DNA from: Methylobacillus glycogenes JCM 2850
GTDB lineage: Bacteria; Pseudomonadota; Gammaproteobacteria; Burkholderiales; Methylophilaceae
Direction: 5' to 3'
NCBI RefSeq assembly: GCF_000617925.1
Contig: NZ_BAMT01000001.1
Location: 496,001 to 560,000 of the forward strand
DNA: 64,000 nt
In this document: positions 18,928-27,969 of the stretch, piece by piece
Layout: every line of letters begins with the position of its first letter
How positions within the stretch are numbered: the first letter of the stretch is position 1
Made by a program: the position numbers and the translations under genes
The notes under the pieces: model-generated
The model's input: the letters and a program-made list of their open reading frames with translations, nothing else
Told to the model about the DNA's origin: nothing
Databases searched by the model: none

Positions 18928-20322
18928 ATGAAACTTAAACTCGAAGAAGTTGCATTAGTTATTATCAGCATTTTTTCTTTCTCATCAGTCGCATATGCTG
19001 AGAGCCGTACTTGGTTTGGTGGTATGGGATCTTGGAATGATTCAACAAACTGGTTGGAGGGTGTAGTCCCAACCTCTCAAGATCACGTCATTGTCAATAG
19101 TGGAACCATTCAGATGAATGGAGATGTTGAAGTTAAAATATTTACTCAAAATGGGGGTCTAGTTGCTGGAACGGGTAACCTGACCACTCAGAGTTTAAGT
19201 TGGATATCTGGTAATTTTCATACAGGCGGAACTATAACCGTCAATGGTGATTCCGTCCTTGGTAAAAAAGGATCTGTAATTTCGTTGGAAGCTGGGTCTG
19301 GTGCGATTTACTGTGATTCATGCTCCAGTTCCAAACTGGTATTGAATGGCAATACAACACTGAGCGGTAGCCTTTGGGCAAATGTTAGCGCAATTGAAAA
19401 TAATGGCACTCTTACATTGAGGGATGGTGGGGGAAATGCAATCAACTATATGAATAGATCCGCACCTACTTTCTTGAATAAGGGAACAATCCTTGTAGAT
19501 CCGGGTGCTGATGGTCGTTCTAGTTTATACAATTTATTTGCAAATAATCAGAAAGTTGAAGTTAGAAGCGGCACGCTGGATATCTCAGGGTTTAGCAATG
19601 CTGAAGGCGGCGAGCTTAAAGTTAATTCTGGTGTAAATATTGAAACTTCGGGAATTTTTGATTTATCAAATTCTGGCGGAAAAATTGAGTTTGGTAATCA
19701 TTCAACTCTAAATGTTCAATCATTTTTCCAGTCGGCTGGTACAACAATTCTGAACAATGTCACATTTAACAACAGAGATCGTTCACAAGGGCTGACGCTG
19801 ACTGGCGGAGAGCTAAAAGCGACGGGGTCAATCGTTGGCTATATGCACCTGAACGGCGGAGAGCTATCTTTGGGGGATGATTTCGGCATCCTAGAGCTAG
19901 AGGGGGATGTCAACTTCACCAAAGACGCATCATTGAGGATGAAGATTGGTGGTGTTGATCCGGGCATAAGCCATGACTATATTGATGCGGAGTGGGCGTT
20001 GCTCAATATATTTGGTGGTGCGATAAATATCGATTTCCTCAACGATTATGCGCCAACTCATGACACTACATATATCTTGATCCATGGTGCCTGGGGTTGG
20101 CTTGAGGAAATCCCAACACTCACCGTTACGGGTTTGGATTCACCAAAGTATAGCTATGAATTGATATTTGAGCCTACAAAATTAAGCCATGAAATACTAC
20201 CAGGAATGAACGTTAAACTTAAGGTTGTGGTGGCGATTCCTGAGCCTAGTACCTATGCCATGCTAGGTCTTGGAATCGGGTTTGTAGGTATTGCTGTGCG
20301 TCGCCGTAAGAGCCGTTTATAA
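18928..20322 (+). CDS. PEP-CTERM surface protein 3 of 3
   Basis: 464 residues. ATG 18928 is preferred over the GTG one codon earlier since GGAG at 18919-18922 is better spaced. Signal peptide ends SSVAYA. Same architecture: TWFGGMGSWNDSTNW, GVVPTSQDHVIVNSG, LNGNTTLSGSL, NNGTLTLRDGG, and only two cysteines, C129 and C132 (YCDSCSS), at the equivalent position. C-terminus IPEPSTYAMLGLGIGF with tail RRRKSRL. It is more diverged and visibly AT-richer than genes 1 and 2. Upstream 190 bases show no Fur-like element. Function unknown. Confidence 0.85.
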   Translation: MKLKLEEVALVIISIFSFSSVAYAESRTWFGGMGSWNDSTNWLEGVVPTSQDHVIVNSGTIQMNGDVEVKIFTQNGGLVAGTGNLTTQSLSWISGNFHTGGTITVNGDSVLGKKGSVISLEAGSGAIYCDSCSSSKLVLNGNTTLSGSLWANVSAIENNGTLTLRDGGGNAINYMNRSAPTFLNKGTILVDPGADGRSSLYNLFANNQKVEVRSGTLDISGFSNAEGGELKVNSGVNIETSGIFDLSNSGGKIEFGNHSTLNVQSFFQSAGTTILNNVTFNNRDRSQGLTLTGGELKATGSIVGYMHLNGGELSLGDDFGILELEGDVNFTKDASLRMKIGGVDPGISHDYIDAEWALLNIFGGAINIDFLNDYAPTHDTTYILIHGAWGWLEEIPTLTVTGLDSPKYSYELIFEPTKLSHEILPGMNVKLKVVVAIPEPSTYAMLGLGIGFVGIAVRRRKSRL

Positions 20323-20398
20323 AATGTCTGGTACTAAACTAATGTACCTATTATTTTTGCTACGGCAGGTTAATCGCATATGACCCTTGCATGGGCAA

Positions 20399-20432
20399 TA
20401 AAAAAGGCGCTAAACCGTAGTTTGCGCCTTGA
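20399..20432 (-). terminator. Terminator of tRNA-Leu
   Basis: On the minus strand AAGGCGCAAAC and GTTTAGCGCCTT form an imperfect stem with loop TACG, followed by a run of T. It begins about 30 bases after the tRNA 3' end. Confidence 0.8.
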
Positions 20433-20459
20433 TTCTATTGCTGTTTACACCAGCATAAC

Positions 20460-20544
20460 TGGTGCGGAAGGAGAGACTCGAACTCTCACACCTTGCGGCG
20501 CTGGAACCTAAATCCAGTGCGTCTACCAATTCCGCCACTTCCGC
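20460..20544 (-). tRNA. tRNA-Leu (anticodon TAG)
   Basis: 85 bases on the minus strand including an encoded CCA. Acceptor arms GCGGAAG and CTTCCGC pair fully. The anticodon stem CTGGA/TCCAG encloses the loop TTTAGGT, giving anticodon UAG. A long variable arm and a GTTCGAGTC T-arm are present, as expected for tRNA-Leu. Confidence 0.97.
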
Positions 20545-20674
20545 TTACCATGTCTTGCATCTAAGCAAGGGTGCGCATTATAGCCTGATCCTGCGACTGG
20601 CTGCTAGCGAATTTCAGTCTTTTCAGCAGGCATTGCCAAGATTGTCCGCGACCAGACTTATCTCTTATCCAAGT

Positions 20675-20944
20675 TCAAGCTGCCAGTGTGTCGCTAAGAT
20701 ATTGTTCCTGCAAGGTTTTTAGTCCGAGGTCTGTGAGCTTGAGCATGGAGACTTTTTCGATCTGCCAGGGGTGTTGCAAGGAGGCGCTGGCCATAAACCA
20801 GGGCTGGGCGATATAGCCCAGTTTGTGGGCTTGTTGCAGGCAAACCACCTCTACCTGAAAACGCACCATATCGCGCGCTTCGCCTGCGTGGAATGTGGTT
20901 TCGCCGTTGTGGATGCGGTAAAGAATTTGCAGAATTTTTTCCAT
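20675..20944 (-). CDS. Small hypothetical protein downstream of glgX
   Basis: 89 residues from MEKILQILYRIHNGETTF to DTLAA. A longer frame upstream would add a lysine-rich, repetitive stretch overlapping glgX, so I chose the internal ATG. The sequence looks like a small winged-helix or conserved cytoplasmic protein (VEVVCLQQAHKLGYI, then KLTDLGLKTL, which resembles a wing and last helix), but I cannot assign a family. It is 34 bases from the end of glgX in the same direction and may be co-transcribed. Confidence 0.55.
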   Translation of the reverse strand: MEKILQILYRIHNGETTFHAGEARDMVRFQVEVVCLQQAHKLGYIAQPWFMASASLQHPWQIEKVSMLKLTDLGLKTLQEQYLSDTLAA

Positions 20945-20978
20945 AGCTATTGCCCCGATATATATAAGTTGATGCTGT

Positions 20979-23092
20979 TTAGTTTTTTGTTTGGTCTTTT
21001 GCTTTGTCCTGCGCTGCAGGAGGGTGTTGCTCGGCAATCAGCTTGCCTTCGTAAACATAGATAGAGCGTGATTCAAGATTGATGTCCTTGCCTTGCTGGT
21101 CAGGAATGGGCTTGAGCGGTGTATCCAGCAGCAAGCTCCAGTCATAGGTTTCACAGTAGGGCAGTTGGGCAGGCACGGTGACGTGGGAGGCATTGATCAT
21201 CACCAGCACCGCGCATTCACTTTTGATAGGCGGCACAAACTTGACCATCATGGCCTTGTTGTTAGGGTCGCTCCATTGCTCATTCGTCATGGGCTCGCCA
21301 TTGACGTTGAACCAGGCCACATCGGAATTTCCATGCTCGTTGAGTTTGCCAGTGACAAACTCGGCTCTTGAAATAGCCCCATGGCTTTTGCGCAGGGCGG
21401 CGAGTTGGCCCACCAGGTCTATCAGGCTATCGTCACTATTGGACCAGTCTATCCAGCCCTGTGGGTTGTCCTGACAATAGGTGTTGTTGTTGCCTTGCTG
21501 GCTGTTATTGAGCTCGTCACCTGCCAGCAGCATGGGAATGCCTTGCGAGAGGAATAGGGTAGTGAGGAAGTTGCGTTTTTGCTGCGCACGCAGCGCCAGT
21601 ATTTCCTCATCATCAGTTTCGCCTTCATGGCCGCAGTTCCAGCTGCGATTGTCATTGGCACCGTCCTGGTTGTCTTCGCCGTTGGCTTCGTTGTGCTTTT
21701 CGTTGTAGGAGACCAGATCATGCAGGGTGAAGCCATCGTGTGCGGTAATGAAGTTAACGCTGGACCAGGGTCGGCGGTGCTGTTCATTAAACAGATCGCT
21801 GGAGGCGGCAAAGCGGCTGGCAAATTGCGACAGCATGCCTTCGCGCCCAGTCCAGAATTCGCGTGTGACATCACGGTAATCGCCATTCCATTCTGAAAAC
21901 CCGGGGGGGAATGAGCCAGTTGGAAGCCGCCTGGGCCTACATCCCAAGGTTCTGCAATCAGTTTGCAGCGCGTCAGGATGGGGTCTTGCAGCATGGCGTG
22001 GAATAAGGCGTGATCACGGTTAAAGCCGTTTTCGTTGCGGCCCAGGGTCAACGCCAAGTCAAATCTAAAGCCATCAATGCCGTAGACCGATGCCCATAGG
22101 CGCAGGCTATCCATGATCATTTGCATGACCTTGGGGTGTGAGGTGTTTAGCGCGTTGCCACAGCCAGTCAAATTGTCGTAGTAACGCGGGTTGCCTGGCA
22201 ACTCCTTGTAATAGCTGAGGTTGTCTATGCCTTTCCAGGACAAGGTAGGCCCGAGGTGGTTACCCTCACAGGTGTGGTTGTAAACCACATCGAGTATGAT
22301 TTCTATGCCCGCGTCATGCAGGGCATCCACGGTCTTGGCAATTTCTTCCAGGCCACCCGAGCCTAGATAGGCTGGCTCTGGTGCAAAGTAGGCGAGGGTG
22401 TTGTAACCCCAATAATTGGCGAGGTTTTTTTCCAGCAGATATCTATCCTGCGTAAAGGCATGGATAGGCATCAGTTCTATCGCGGTTACCCCTATACGTT
22501 GCAGGTGGCTGATGATGGCCGAATCACTCAATGCGGCAAATGTGCCTCGAATATCATTGGCAATCAGCGGATGTTGCATGGTGAGGCCGCGTACATGCGC
22601 CTCATAGATAATGGTTTTCGGCCAGCGGATATCGGGCTTGCTGGATTTCACAAGCACATCCGGTGCTACCACAATCGCCTTGGGCATAAACTTGGCGCTG
22701 TCCCTGTCGTCCATGTTGAGATCAGCATCGGTGTCATCGCTGATGGTGTAGCCATAGAGGGCATCGTCCCACTGGATATTGCCTGACAGCTTGCGCGCGT
22801 AAGGATCCAGCAGAAGTTTGTTGGCATTGAAACGTAGGCCGTTGGCGGGGTCCCAAGTACCTTCTACGCGGTAACCATATAGTTGGCCGGGTTTGATGCC
22901 TTCTACATAACCATGCCAAACACCATTGGTGCATTCCTTAAGCTGTATGCGTTCAATCTCGGTGCTGCCTTGCTGATCAAACAAACAGAGAATGACTTTG
23001 CTGGCGTGGTCGGAAAACAACGCGAAGTTAGTGCCTTTGCCATCAAAGTGGGCACCGCGAGGGTAGGGCTTGCCTTCTTTTACGATGCTCAT
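20979..23092 (-). CDS. glgX: Glycogen debranching enzyme GlgX (isoamylase type), frameshifted in this sequence
   Basis: GH13 debranching enzyme, about 705 residues, cleaving alpha-1,6 branches of glycogen. N-terminal CBM48-like part (PYPRGAHFDGKGTNFALFSDHA), then the catalytic barrel: IYEAHVRGLT, IELMPIHAF, ILDVVYNHTCEGN, GFRFDLALTLG (nucleophile Asp), LIAEPWDVGPGGFQL (acid Glu). The frame breaks at 21911-21920 beside a run of seven C on the coding strand; adding one base before TTC gives FPPGFSEWNGDYRD, the conserved block, and the second half reads to 20979 (VNFITAHDGFTLHDLVSYN carries the third carboxylate region). Start at MSIVKEGKPYPRG; an ATG 23 codons upstream cannot be excluded. A glycogen synthase gene lies 24 kb away. 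Confidence 0.87.
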
Positions 23093-23378
23093 GGATGTGT
23101 GGCCGATATGAAAGTGAGTGCAATGTAGTGAATTCAGCTCATCCTTGGTATCAGCGCTCATGCCGAGCTTTTGTCAGATGATTCTGACAGTGGCTAGATT
23201 GGGCTATAGGCTGGGAGTTTGGAATGGCTGAATTTCGACGCTGAAAATGAATGAAACCATGTCCTACAGCTTTCCCGGTGTGGGCTGACAGATGTTTCTA
23301 AGATGAGCCTACATCTCTCAAGGAAACATTCACTTAGCATGGGGGCTCCTGCAAAAGTCAATATAAAAGGAGTACGAC

Positions 23379-23657
23379 ATGACCAAGATTTATGCTGCCA
23401 TTCTTTCTGTGTTTCTCGTGAGCTTGGGTAATAGTGTCTACGCTGCAGACCCAACCGCTGATGCGCCACCTGCCCATAAGCAAAAAAAGAATTTGCCTGA
23501 TACCAATGCCAGTGGCGATTATCTAGAGACCCAGGATAAAAACGCCGTAGGCAACAAAAACAAACATGAGGGTACTACCCCTAGCAGCGCCCAGCAAAAA
23601 GGTGAACGCTTCAAGAGTGATCCTGAAAAGGGCGGTACTGAGGTAAAACAGAAATAA
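23379..23657 (+). CDS. Small hydrophilic periplasmic protein
   Basis: 92 residues with signal peptide (AAILSVFLVSLGNSVYA) and a strongly hydrophilic, Lys/Gly/Asn-rich mature part with no cysteine (NKNKHEGTTPSS, later SDPEKGGTEVKQK). AAGGAG at 23367-23372 fits the start. The mature part is probably disordered. No family recognised. A strong terminator follows immediately. Confidence 0.6.
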   Translation: MTKIYAAILSVFLVSLGNSVYAADPTADAPPAHKQKKNLPDTNASGDYLETQDKNAVGNKNKHEGTTPSSAQQKGERFKSDPEKGGTEVKQK

Positions 23658-23681
23658 CTCACGCAGCAACTGCTGCTGTTT

Positions 23682-23721
23682 AAAGCCCGATCACTTCATT
23701 AAAGTGATCGGGCTTTATTTT
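23682..23721 (+). terminator. Rho-independent terminator
   Basis: Stem AAAGCCCGATCACTT with its complement around a short loop, followed by TTTATTTTAT. Strong terminator for the small periplasmic protein gene; the A-run on the other side makes it potentially bidirectional. Confidence 0.9.
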
Positions 23722-23942
23722 ATGGTTGATTATCGGGTGATGGTAATCAGCGGTTGGTGACAGATAATTCCTACACAATTATCAGAGTTTCCTGATCTGA
23801 CCCGCTACAGCATTGGATTACGATACATTCACACTATGTTCAAACAATGTCCCAGGCCACGGTTTTACCTGCGGTGCAAGTCATTGGAATTTATTAGTGG
23901 ATTGAAATTTATCGATGACTTGAAACGGTTAGGAGAATAAAA

Positions 23943-24146
23943 ATGGCACTTGGTACGGTGAAATGGTTTAACGATTCAAAAGGTTTTGGCTTTATCGCCC
24001 CGGACGAAGGTGGTGATGACTTGTTTGCCCACTTTTCTGAAATTCAGGTAAGTGGCTACAAAAGCCTGAAAGAAAATGAGCGCGTGAGCTTTGAAATCAC
24101 ACAAACCAACAAGGGCAAGCAGGCATCCAACATCCAGCGCGCCTAA
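23943..24146 (+). CDS. Cold-shock domain protein (CspA family)
   Basis: 67-residue single-stranded nucleic-acid-binding beta-barrel. Motifs: [15 protein letters not shown] (RNP1, KGFGF) and [10 protein letters not shown] (RNP2; the family more often has DVFVHF), ending in ASNIQRA. It is preceded by a ribosome binding site AGGAG at 23932-23936 and a long untranslated leader from about 23722, as is common for csp genes whose leader RNA controls translation. Whether it is cold-induced cannot be read. Confidence 0.95.
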   Translation: MALGTVKWFNDSKGFGFIAPDEGGDDLFAHFSEIQVSGYKSLKENERVSFEITQTNKGKQASNIQRA

Positions 24147-24579
24147 TGCTCTAAAGCTATAGTTAATTTTTAGAATGACCGCTTAATTTGCTCTTGAGCA
24201 TTGCAAGCCTCTAAATCTCCCCAGACATTATCCCTTTATGCTGCATCCTCACAGATGCAGCATTTTTGTTTTCTACGCCCCCTTGTAATTGTGCTTTAAC
24301 CTGACCATATATGACCTGAACCAGTGATAGCAGCCTTATGCTGATCAGGCGAGAAATGCCAGGCATGATTTTTTATGGCCAGCTATGCTAAAATCAAACG
24401 CTTAATATTCAGACACATTTACAGTCATGCGCGTGATATAGCAGGCTGAATGATACGAATGCTGGCGCAAGGCCCGGCACGGGTTTTGCAATTGATTGAT
24501 TTTCAATAACTTGGACAGTGTATGCCACGTCGCAGCTGCGACCCTACGCTGCCATTTCTCGATTTAAGGAACACAGCAG
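24147..24579. other. Non-coding region between csp and tig
   Basis: About 430 bases. Contains the csp terminator (24239-24270) and presumably the tig promoter and leader. I see no tRNA and no convincing reading frame. GGAAC with ACAGCAG before ATG 24580 is the tig translation signal. Confidence 0.6.
24239..24270 (+). terminator. Rho-independent terminator of the cold-shock gene
   Basis: Stem TGCTGCATC / GATGCAGCA with loop CTCACA, followed by TTTTTGTTTT. Confidence 0.9.
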
Positions 24580-25884
24580 ATGCAAGCAACCGTTGAGACC
24601 ATCAGCAATCTTGAGCGCAGGATGACGGTTTCCGTACCAGTGCAACCCTTGGAGGCTGAAGTAAGCCAGCGTATCAACCGTCTGGCACGCACTGCCAAGC
24701 TGCCTGGCTTCCGTCCTGGCAAGGTGCCATTGAATATGGTGCGTCAGCAATATGGTGCGCAAGTGCGTAACGAAGTGCTGTCTGATGCGGTTGAGCGTAG
24801 CTTTAATGATGCTGTGCAACAAAACAAGCTGCGTGTTGCGGGTTACCCCAACATTGAGCACAAGCCTTATGCTGAGGCTGATGAGAAAATCGAATACATC
24901 GCCACATTTGAAGTATTCCCAGAAGTGAAAATTGGTGATTTGGCCAAGGTCAAAATTGAGCGCCCAGTGCTTGAAGTTGGCGAAGCCGAAGTGAAGAAAA
25001 CCATCGATGTGCTGCTGCGTCAACGCGCGACATTTGACCCAGTCAAGCGCGCTTCCAAGAAGGGTGACAAAATCAACATCACTCTGATTGCGTCTATAGA
25101 CGGCAAGGAAGTTGAACGTACCGACGCATCTGGCCTGGATTTGGTCATTGGCGAAGGCGGCCGTTTCCCTGCGTTCGAAAGTGAACTCAGTGGCAACAAG
25201 GCTGGTAGCAACAAGGTATTTGAAGTGGCTTACCCTGAAGATCACAAGCCTGAGCAACTGGCTGGCAAGACTGTTAGCTACGACGTGACTTTCAACAGTG
25301 TTGAACAAGCCAAGCTGCCTGAGTTTGATGCTGATTTCGCACGTAGCCTGGGTGTTGAAGATGGCAACGTGGCACAAATGCAAGAAGAAATTACTGCCAG
25401 CCTCAAGCAAGAGGTAGACAAGCGTGTACGTGCCAAGCTCAAGGAGCAGGCTTTCCAAGCCCTGATCGAGAACACACAACTGGAAGTGCCTAAGGCGTTT
25501 GTTAACGCTGAAATTGGCCGTCTGATTCAAAACACCCAGAACAACCTGCAACAACGCGGTGTTGATCTGTCCAATGTCAACCTTGAGCCAGGCTTGTTTG
25601 AAGAGCAGGCTACCCGCAATGCCAGCCTGCGTTTGATTCTGTCTGAACTGGTCAATCTGCACAGCCTGCAAGCCAATGCTGACCAAGTGCGCGGCATGGT
25701 AGACGTGTTTGCCCAAAGCTTTGAGCGTCCTGCTGATGTGGTGGCTTGGTATTACGCCGATGTTAAGCGCCTGGACGAGCCTGCAGCACTGGCCACTGAA
25801 GAAAACGTGGTGGAGTGGGTATTGGGTGCTGCCAAGGTAAGCGACAAGAAAGTCAAGTTTGATGACCTGATGGGAAATAGCTAA
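24580..25884 (+). CDS. tig: Trigger factor
   Basis: 434-residue ribosome-associated chaperone with prolyl isomerase activity. The N-terminal ribosome-binding domain holds the family signature [19 protein letters not shown] (residues near 43-60). A middle FKBP-type domain follows ([36 protein letters not shown]), then the long helical C-terminal domain ([19 protein letters not shown]). Length matches the family. Its stop overlaps the clpP start by one base (TAATG), so the order tig-clpP-clpX forms an operon as in most proteobacteria. Start is fixed by the conserved N-terminus MQATVETIS. Confidence 0.98.
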   Translation: MQATVETISNLERRMTVSVPVQPLEAEVSQRINRLARTAKLPGFRPGKVPLNMVRQQYGAQVRNEVLSDAVERSFNDAVQQNKLRVAGYPNIEHKPYAEADEKIEYIATFEVFPEVKIGDLAKVKIERPVLEVGEAEVKKTIDVLLRQRATFDPVKRASKKGDKINITLIASIDGKEVERTDASGLDLVIGEGGRFPAFESELSGNKAGSNKVFEVAYPEDHKPEQLAGKTVSYDVTFNSVEQAKLPEFDADFARSLGVEDGNVAQMQEEITASLKQEVDKRVRAKLKEQAFQALIENTQLEVPKAFVNAEIGRLIQNTQNNLQQRGVDLSNVNLEPGLFEEQATRNASLRLILSELVNLHSLQANADQVRGMVDVFAQSFERPADVVAWYYADVKRLDEPAALATEENVVEWVLGAAKVSDKKVKFDDLMGNS

Positions 25885-26528
25885 TGTTCATAAACAACCA
25901 AGTTACCGCGCAAAGCCAGTTCGAGCCACAAGGCCTGGGGTATATCCCCATGGTGATTGAGCAGAGCGGCCGAGGCGAGCGTTCTTACGATATCTATTCC
26001 CGTCTGCTGAAGGAGCGCATCATCTTCTTGGTGGGCCCGGTGAATGATGTTACCGCCAACCTCGTGGTTGCTCAGTTGTTGTTCCTTGAAGCAGAAAATC
26101 CTGACAAGGATATTTTCTTCTACATTAACTCCCCAGGTGGTTCGGTCACTGCAGGCATGGCGATTTATGACACCATGCAATTCATCAAGCCTGATGTCAG
26201 CACCCTGTGCATAGGCCAGGCTGCCAGCATGGGTGCCTTGCTGCTGACCGCTGGTGCCAAGGGCAAGCGTTTCTGCCTGCCTAACTCGCGTGTCATGATT
26301 CACCAGCCTCTGGGTGGTTTCCAGGGCCAGGCTTCTGACATTGAAATTCACGCCAAGGAAATTCTCTATTTGCGTGAAAAGCTCAACCATATTCTGGCTC
26401 ATCACACTGGTCAGCCGGTTGAGAAGATTGCTCAGGATACTGACCGTGACAACTTCATGAGCGCTGAGCAATCAGTAGCTTACGGTTTGGTGGACAAGCT
26501 TATTGCCAGCCGTGCGGATGCCGCATAA
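25884..26528 (+). CDS. clpP: ATP-dependent Clp protease proteolytic subunit
   Basis: 214-residue serine protease forming the tetradecameric ClpP chamber. Catalytic Ser115 in [11 protein letters not shown] and His140 in [12 protein letters not shown] are visible, with the Asp in [29 protein letters not shown] is the conserved oxyanion-hole region. A short propeptide-like N-terminus precedes [20 protein letters not shown]. One-base overlap with tig and 37 bases to clpX show the usual operon. Length and all key residues are normal. Confidence 0.98.
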   Translation: MFINNQVTAQSQFEPQGLGYIPMVIEQSGRGERSYDIYSRLLKERIIFLVGPVNDVTANLVVAQLLFLEAENPDKDIFFYINSPGGSVTAGMAIYDTMQFIKPDVSTLCIGQAASMGALLLTAGAKGKRFCLPNSRVMIHQPLGGFQGQASDIEIHAKEILYLREKLNHILAHHTGQPVEKIAQDTDRDNFMSAEQSVAYGLVDKLIASRADAA

Positions 26529-26565
26529 GATACCAAGCAAGATATTGTTAAATTTAGGATATTGA

Positions 26566-27831
26566 ATGACTACTAAAGCCGAGGGCGAAAAGCTACTTTA
26601 TTGCTCGTTTTGCGGCAAGAGCCAGCATGAAGTGCGCAAGCTGATTGCGGGCCCATCTGTGTTCATCTGCGATGAGTGTGTTGACCTGTGCAACGATATC
26701 ATTCGCGAAGAAATTCAGGATGAAAATGGTCTCAAGCCCAAGAGTGGCAAGCTGCCAACGCCCAAGGAAATTTGCGCCATCCTCGATCAATACGTGATTG
26801 GGCAAACCCAGGCCAAGAAAAACCTGGCCGTAGCGGTGTATAACCACTACAAGCGTTTGGATCAAGGCTCGCAAAAGGATGACGTGGAAATTGCCAAGAG
26901 CAACATCCTGGTGATTGGTCCTACTGGCTCGGGTAAAACCCTGCTGGCGCAGACTCTGGCCCGTCTGCTGGATGTACCTTTTGTGATGGCTGATGCAACC
27001 ACCCTGACCGAAGCTGGTTACGTGGGTGAAGACGTTGAAAACATCATGCAGAAATTGTTGCAGAAGTGCGATTACGACGTTGAAAAAGCGCAGCGTGGCA
27101 TAGTCTATATCGATGAAATCGACAAGATTTCGCGTAAGTCTGACAATCCTTCTATCACCCGCGATGTATCTGGTGAAGGCGTGCAACAGGCTTTGCTGAA
27201 GTTGATTGAAGGTACTGTAGCTTCTGTTCCTCCTCAGGGCGGCCGTAAGCATCCAAATCAGGAATTTGTCCAGCTGGATACCACTAACATTCTGTTCATT
27301 TGCGGTGGCGCATTTGATGGCTTGGACAAGGTTATTCGTCGTCGCTCTGAAAAGGGTGGCATAGGCTTTGGTGCTGAGGTTAAGAGCAAGGAAGATGCAC
27401 GCGCGATTGGTGAAGTGCTGCGTGACGTTGAGCCTGAGGACTTGATCAAGTTTGGTCTGATTCCAGAGTTTGTCGGTCGTTTGCCCGCCATTGCTACCTT
27501 GGAATCGCTGGATGAAGCGGCTTTGGTCACTATCCTGGTTGAACCCAAGAATGCCTTGACCAAGCAATACACCAAGCTGTTCAAGATGGAAGGTGTGGAC
27601 CTGGAGTTCAGGGAAGCTGCGCTGAAGCTGATCGCCAAGAAAGCACTCGAGCGTAAAACTGGTGCCCGTGGCCTGCGTTCCATCATGGAGCACTCGCTAT
27701 TGGAAATCATGTACGACTTACCCTCCATGCCTAACCTGAACAAGGTGGTGGTTGATGAAGGCGTTATTCGAGGTGACTCCCCGCCGCTGTTGATTTATGC
27801 GGATGAGCCCAAGCTCGAAACCGCAAGTTAG
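26566..27831 (+). CDS. clpX: Clp protease ATPase subunit ClpX
   Basis: 421-residue AAA+ unfoldase that feeds substrates to ClpP. N-terminal C4 zinc finger (CSFC ... CDEC spacing, residues about 15-40), Walker A GPTGSGKT, Walker [11 protein letters not shown], and pore loop [10 protein letters not shown] are all present. Sensor region [21 protein letters not shown] is in the C-terminal small domain. It follows clpP closely, and an intrinsic terminator follows its stop, ending the operon before lon. Confidence 0.98.
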   Translation: MTTKAEGEKLLYCSFCGKSQHEVRKLIAGPSVFICDECVDLCNDIIREEIQDENGLKPKSGKLPTPKEICAILDQYVIGQTQAKKNLAVAVYNHYKRLDQGSQKDDVEIAKSNILVIGPTGSGKTLLAQTLARLLDVPFVMADATTLTEAGYVGEDVENIMQKLLQKCDYDVEKAQRGIVYIDEIDKISRKSDNPSITRDVSGEGVQQALLKLIEGTVASVPPQGGRKHPNQEFVQLDTTNILFICGGAFDGLDKVIRRRSEKGGIGFGAEVKSKEDARAIGEVLRDVEPEDLIKFGLIPEFVGRLPAIATLESLDEAALVTILVEPKNALTKQYTKLFKMEGVDLEFREAALKLIAKKALERKTGARGLRSIMEHSLLEIMYDLPSMPNLNKVVVDEGVIRGDSPPLLIYADEPKLETAS

Positions 27832-27840
27832 GTTGTTTTA

Positions 27841-27865
27841 AAAAGGCTGCTTTGCAGCCTTTTTT
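27841..27865 (+). terminator. Rho-independent terminator of the tig-clpPX operon
   Basis: AAAAGGCTGC / GCAGCCTTTT stem with a short TTT loop and a T-run directly after. Confidence 0.9.
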
Positions 27866-27969
27866 ATGTGAGAATTTAAGCGCTGGTACTTGAAGCGCCA
27901 GTGTAAGCCCCCATAGATGTATATAGCATTTGGCATGTTGCCGCTGCTGACAACACTGAAAGTTTCCAC

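Noticed and set aside
24544..27693. Long open frames of several hundred codons on the strand opposite tig and clpX
   Set aside because: They mirror the codon use of the real genes, lack start signals, and match no family; they are antisense shadows.
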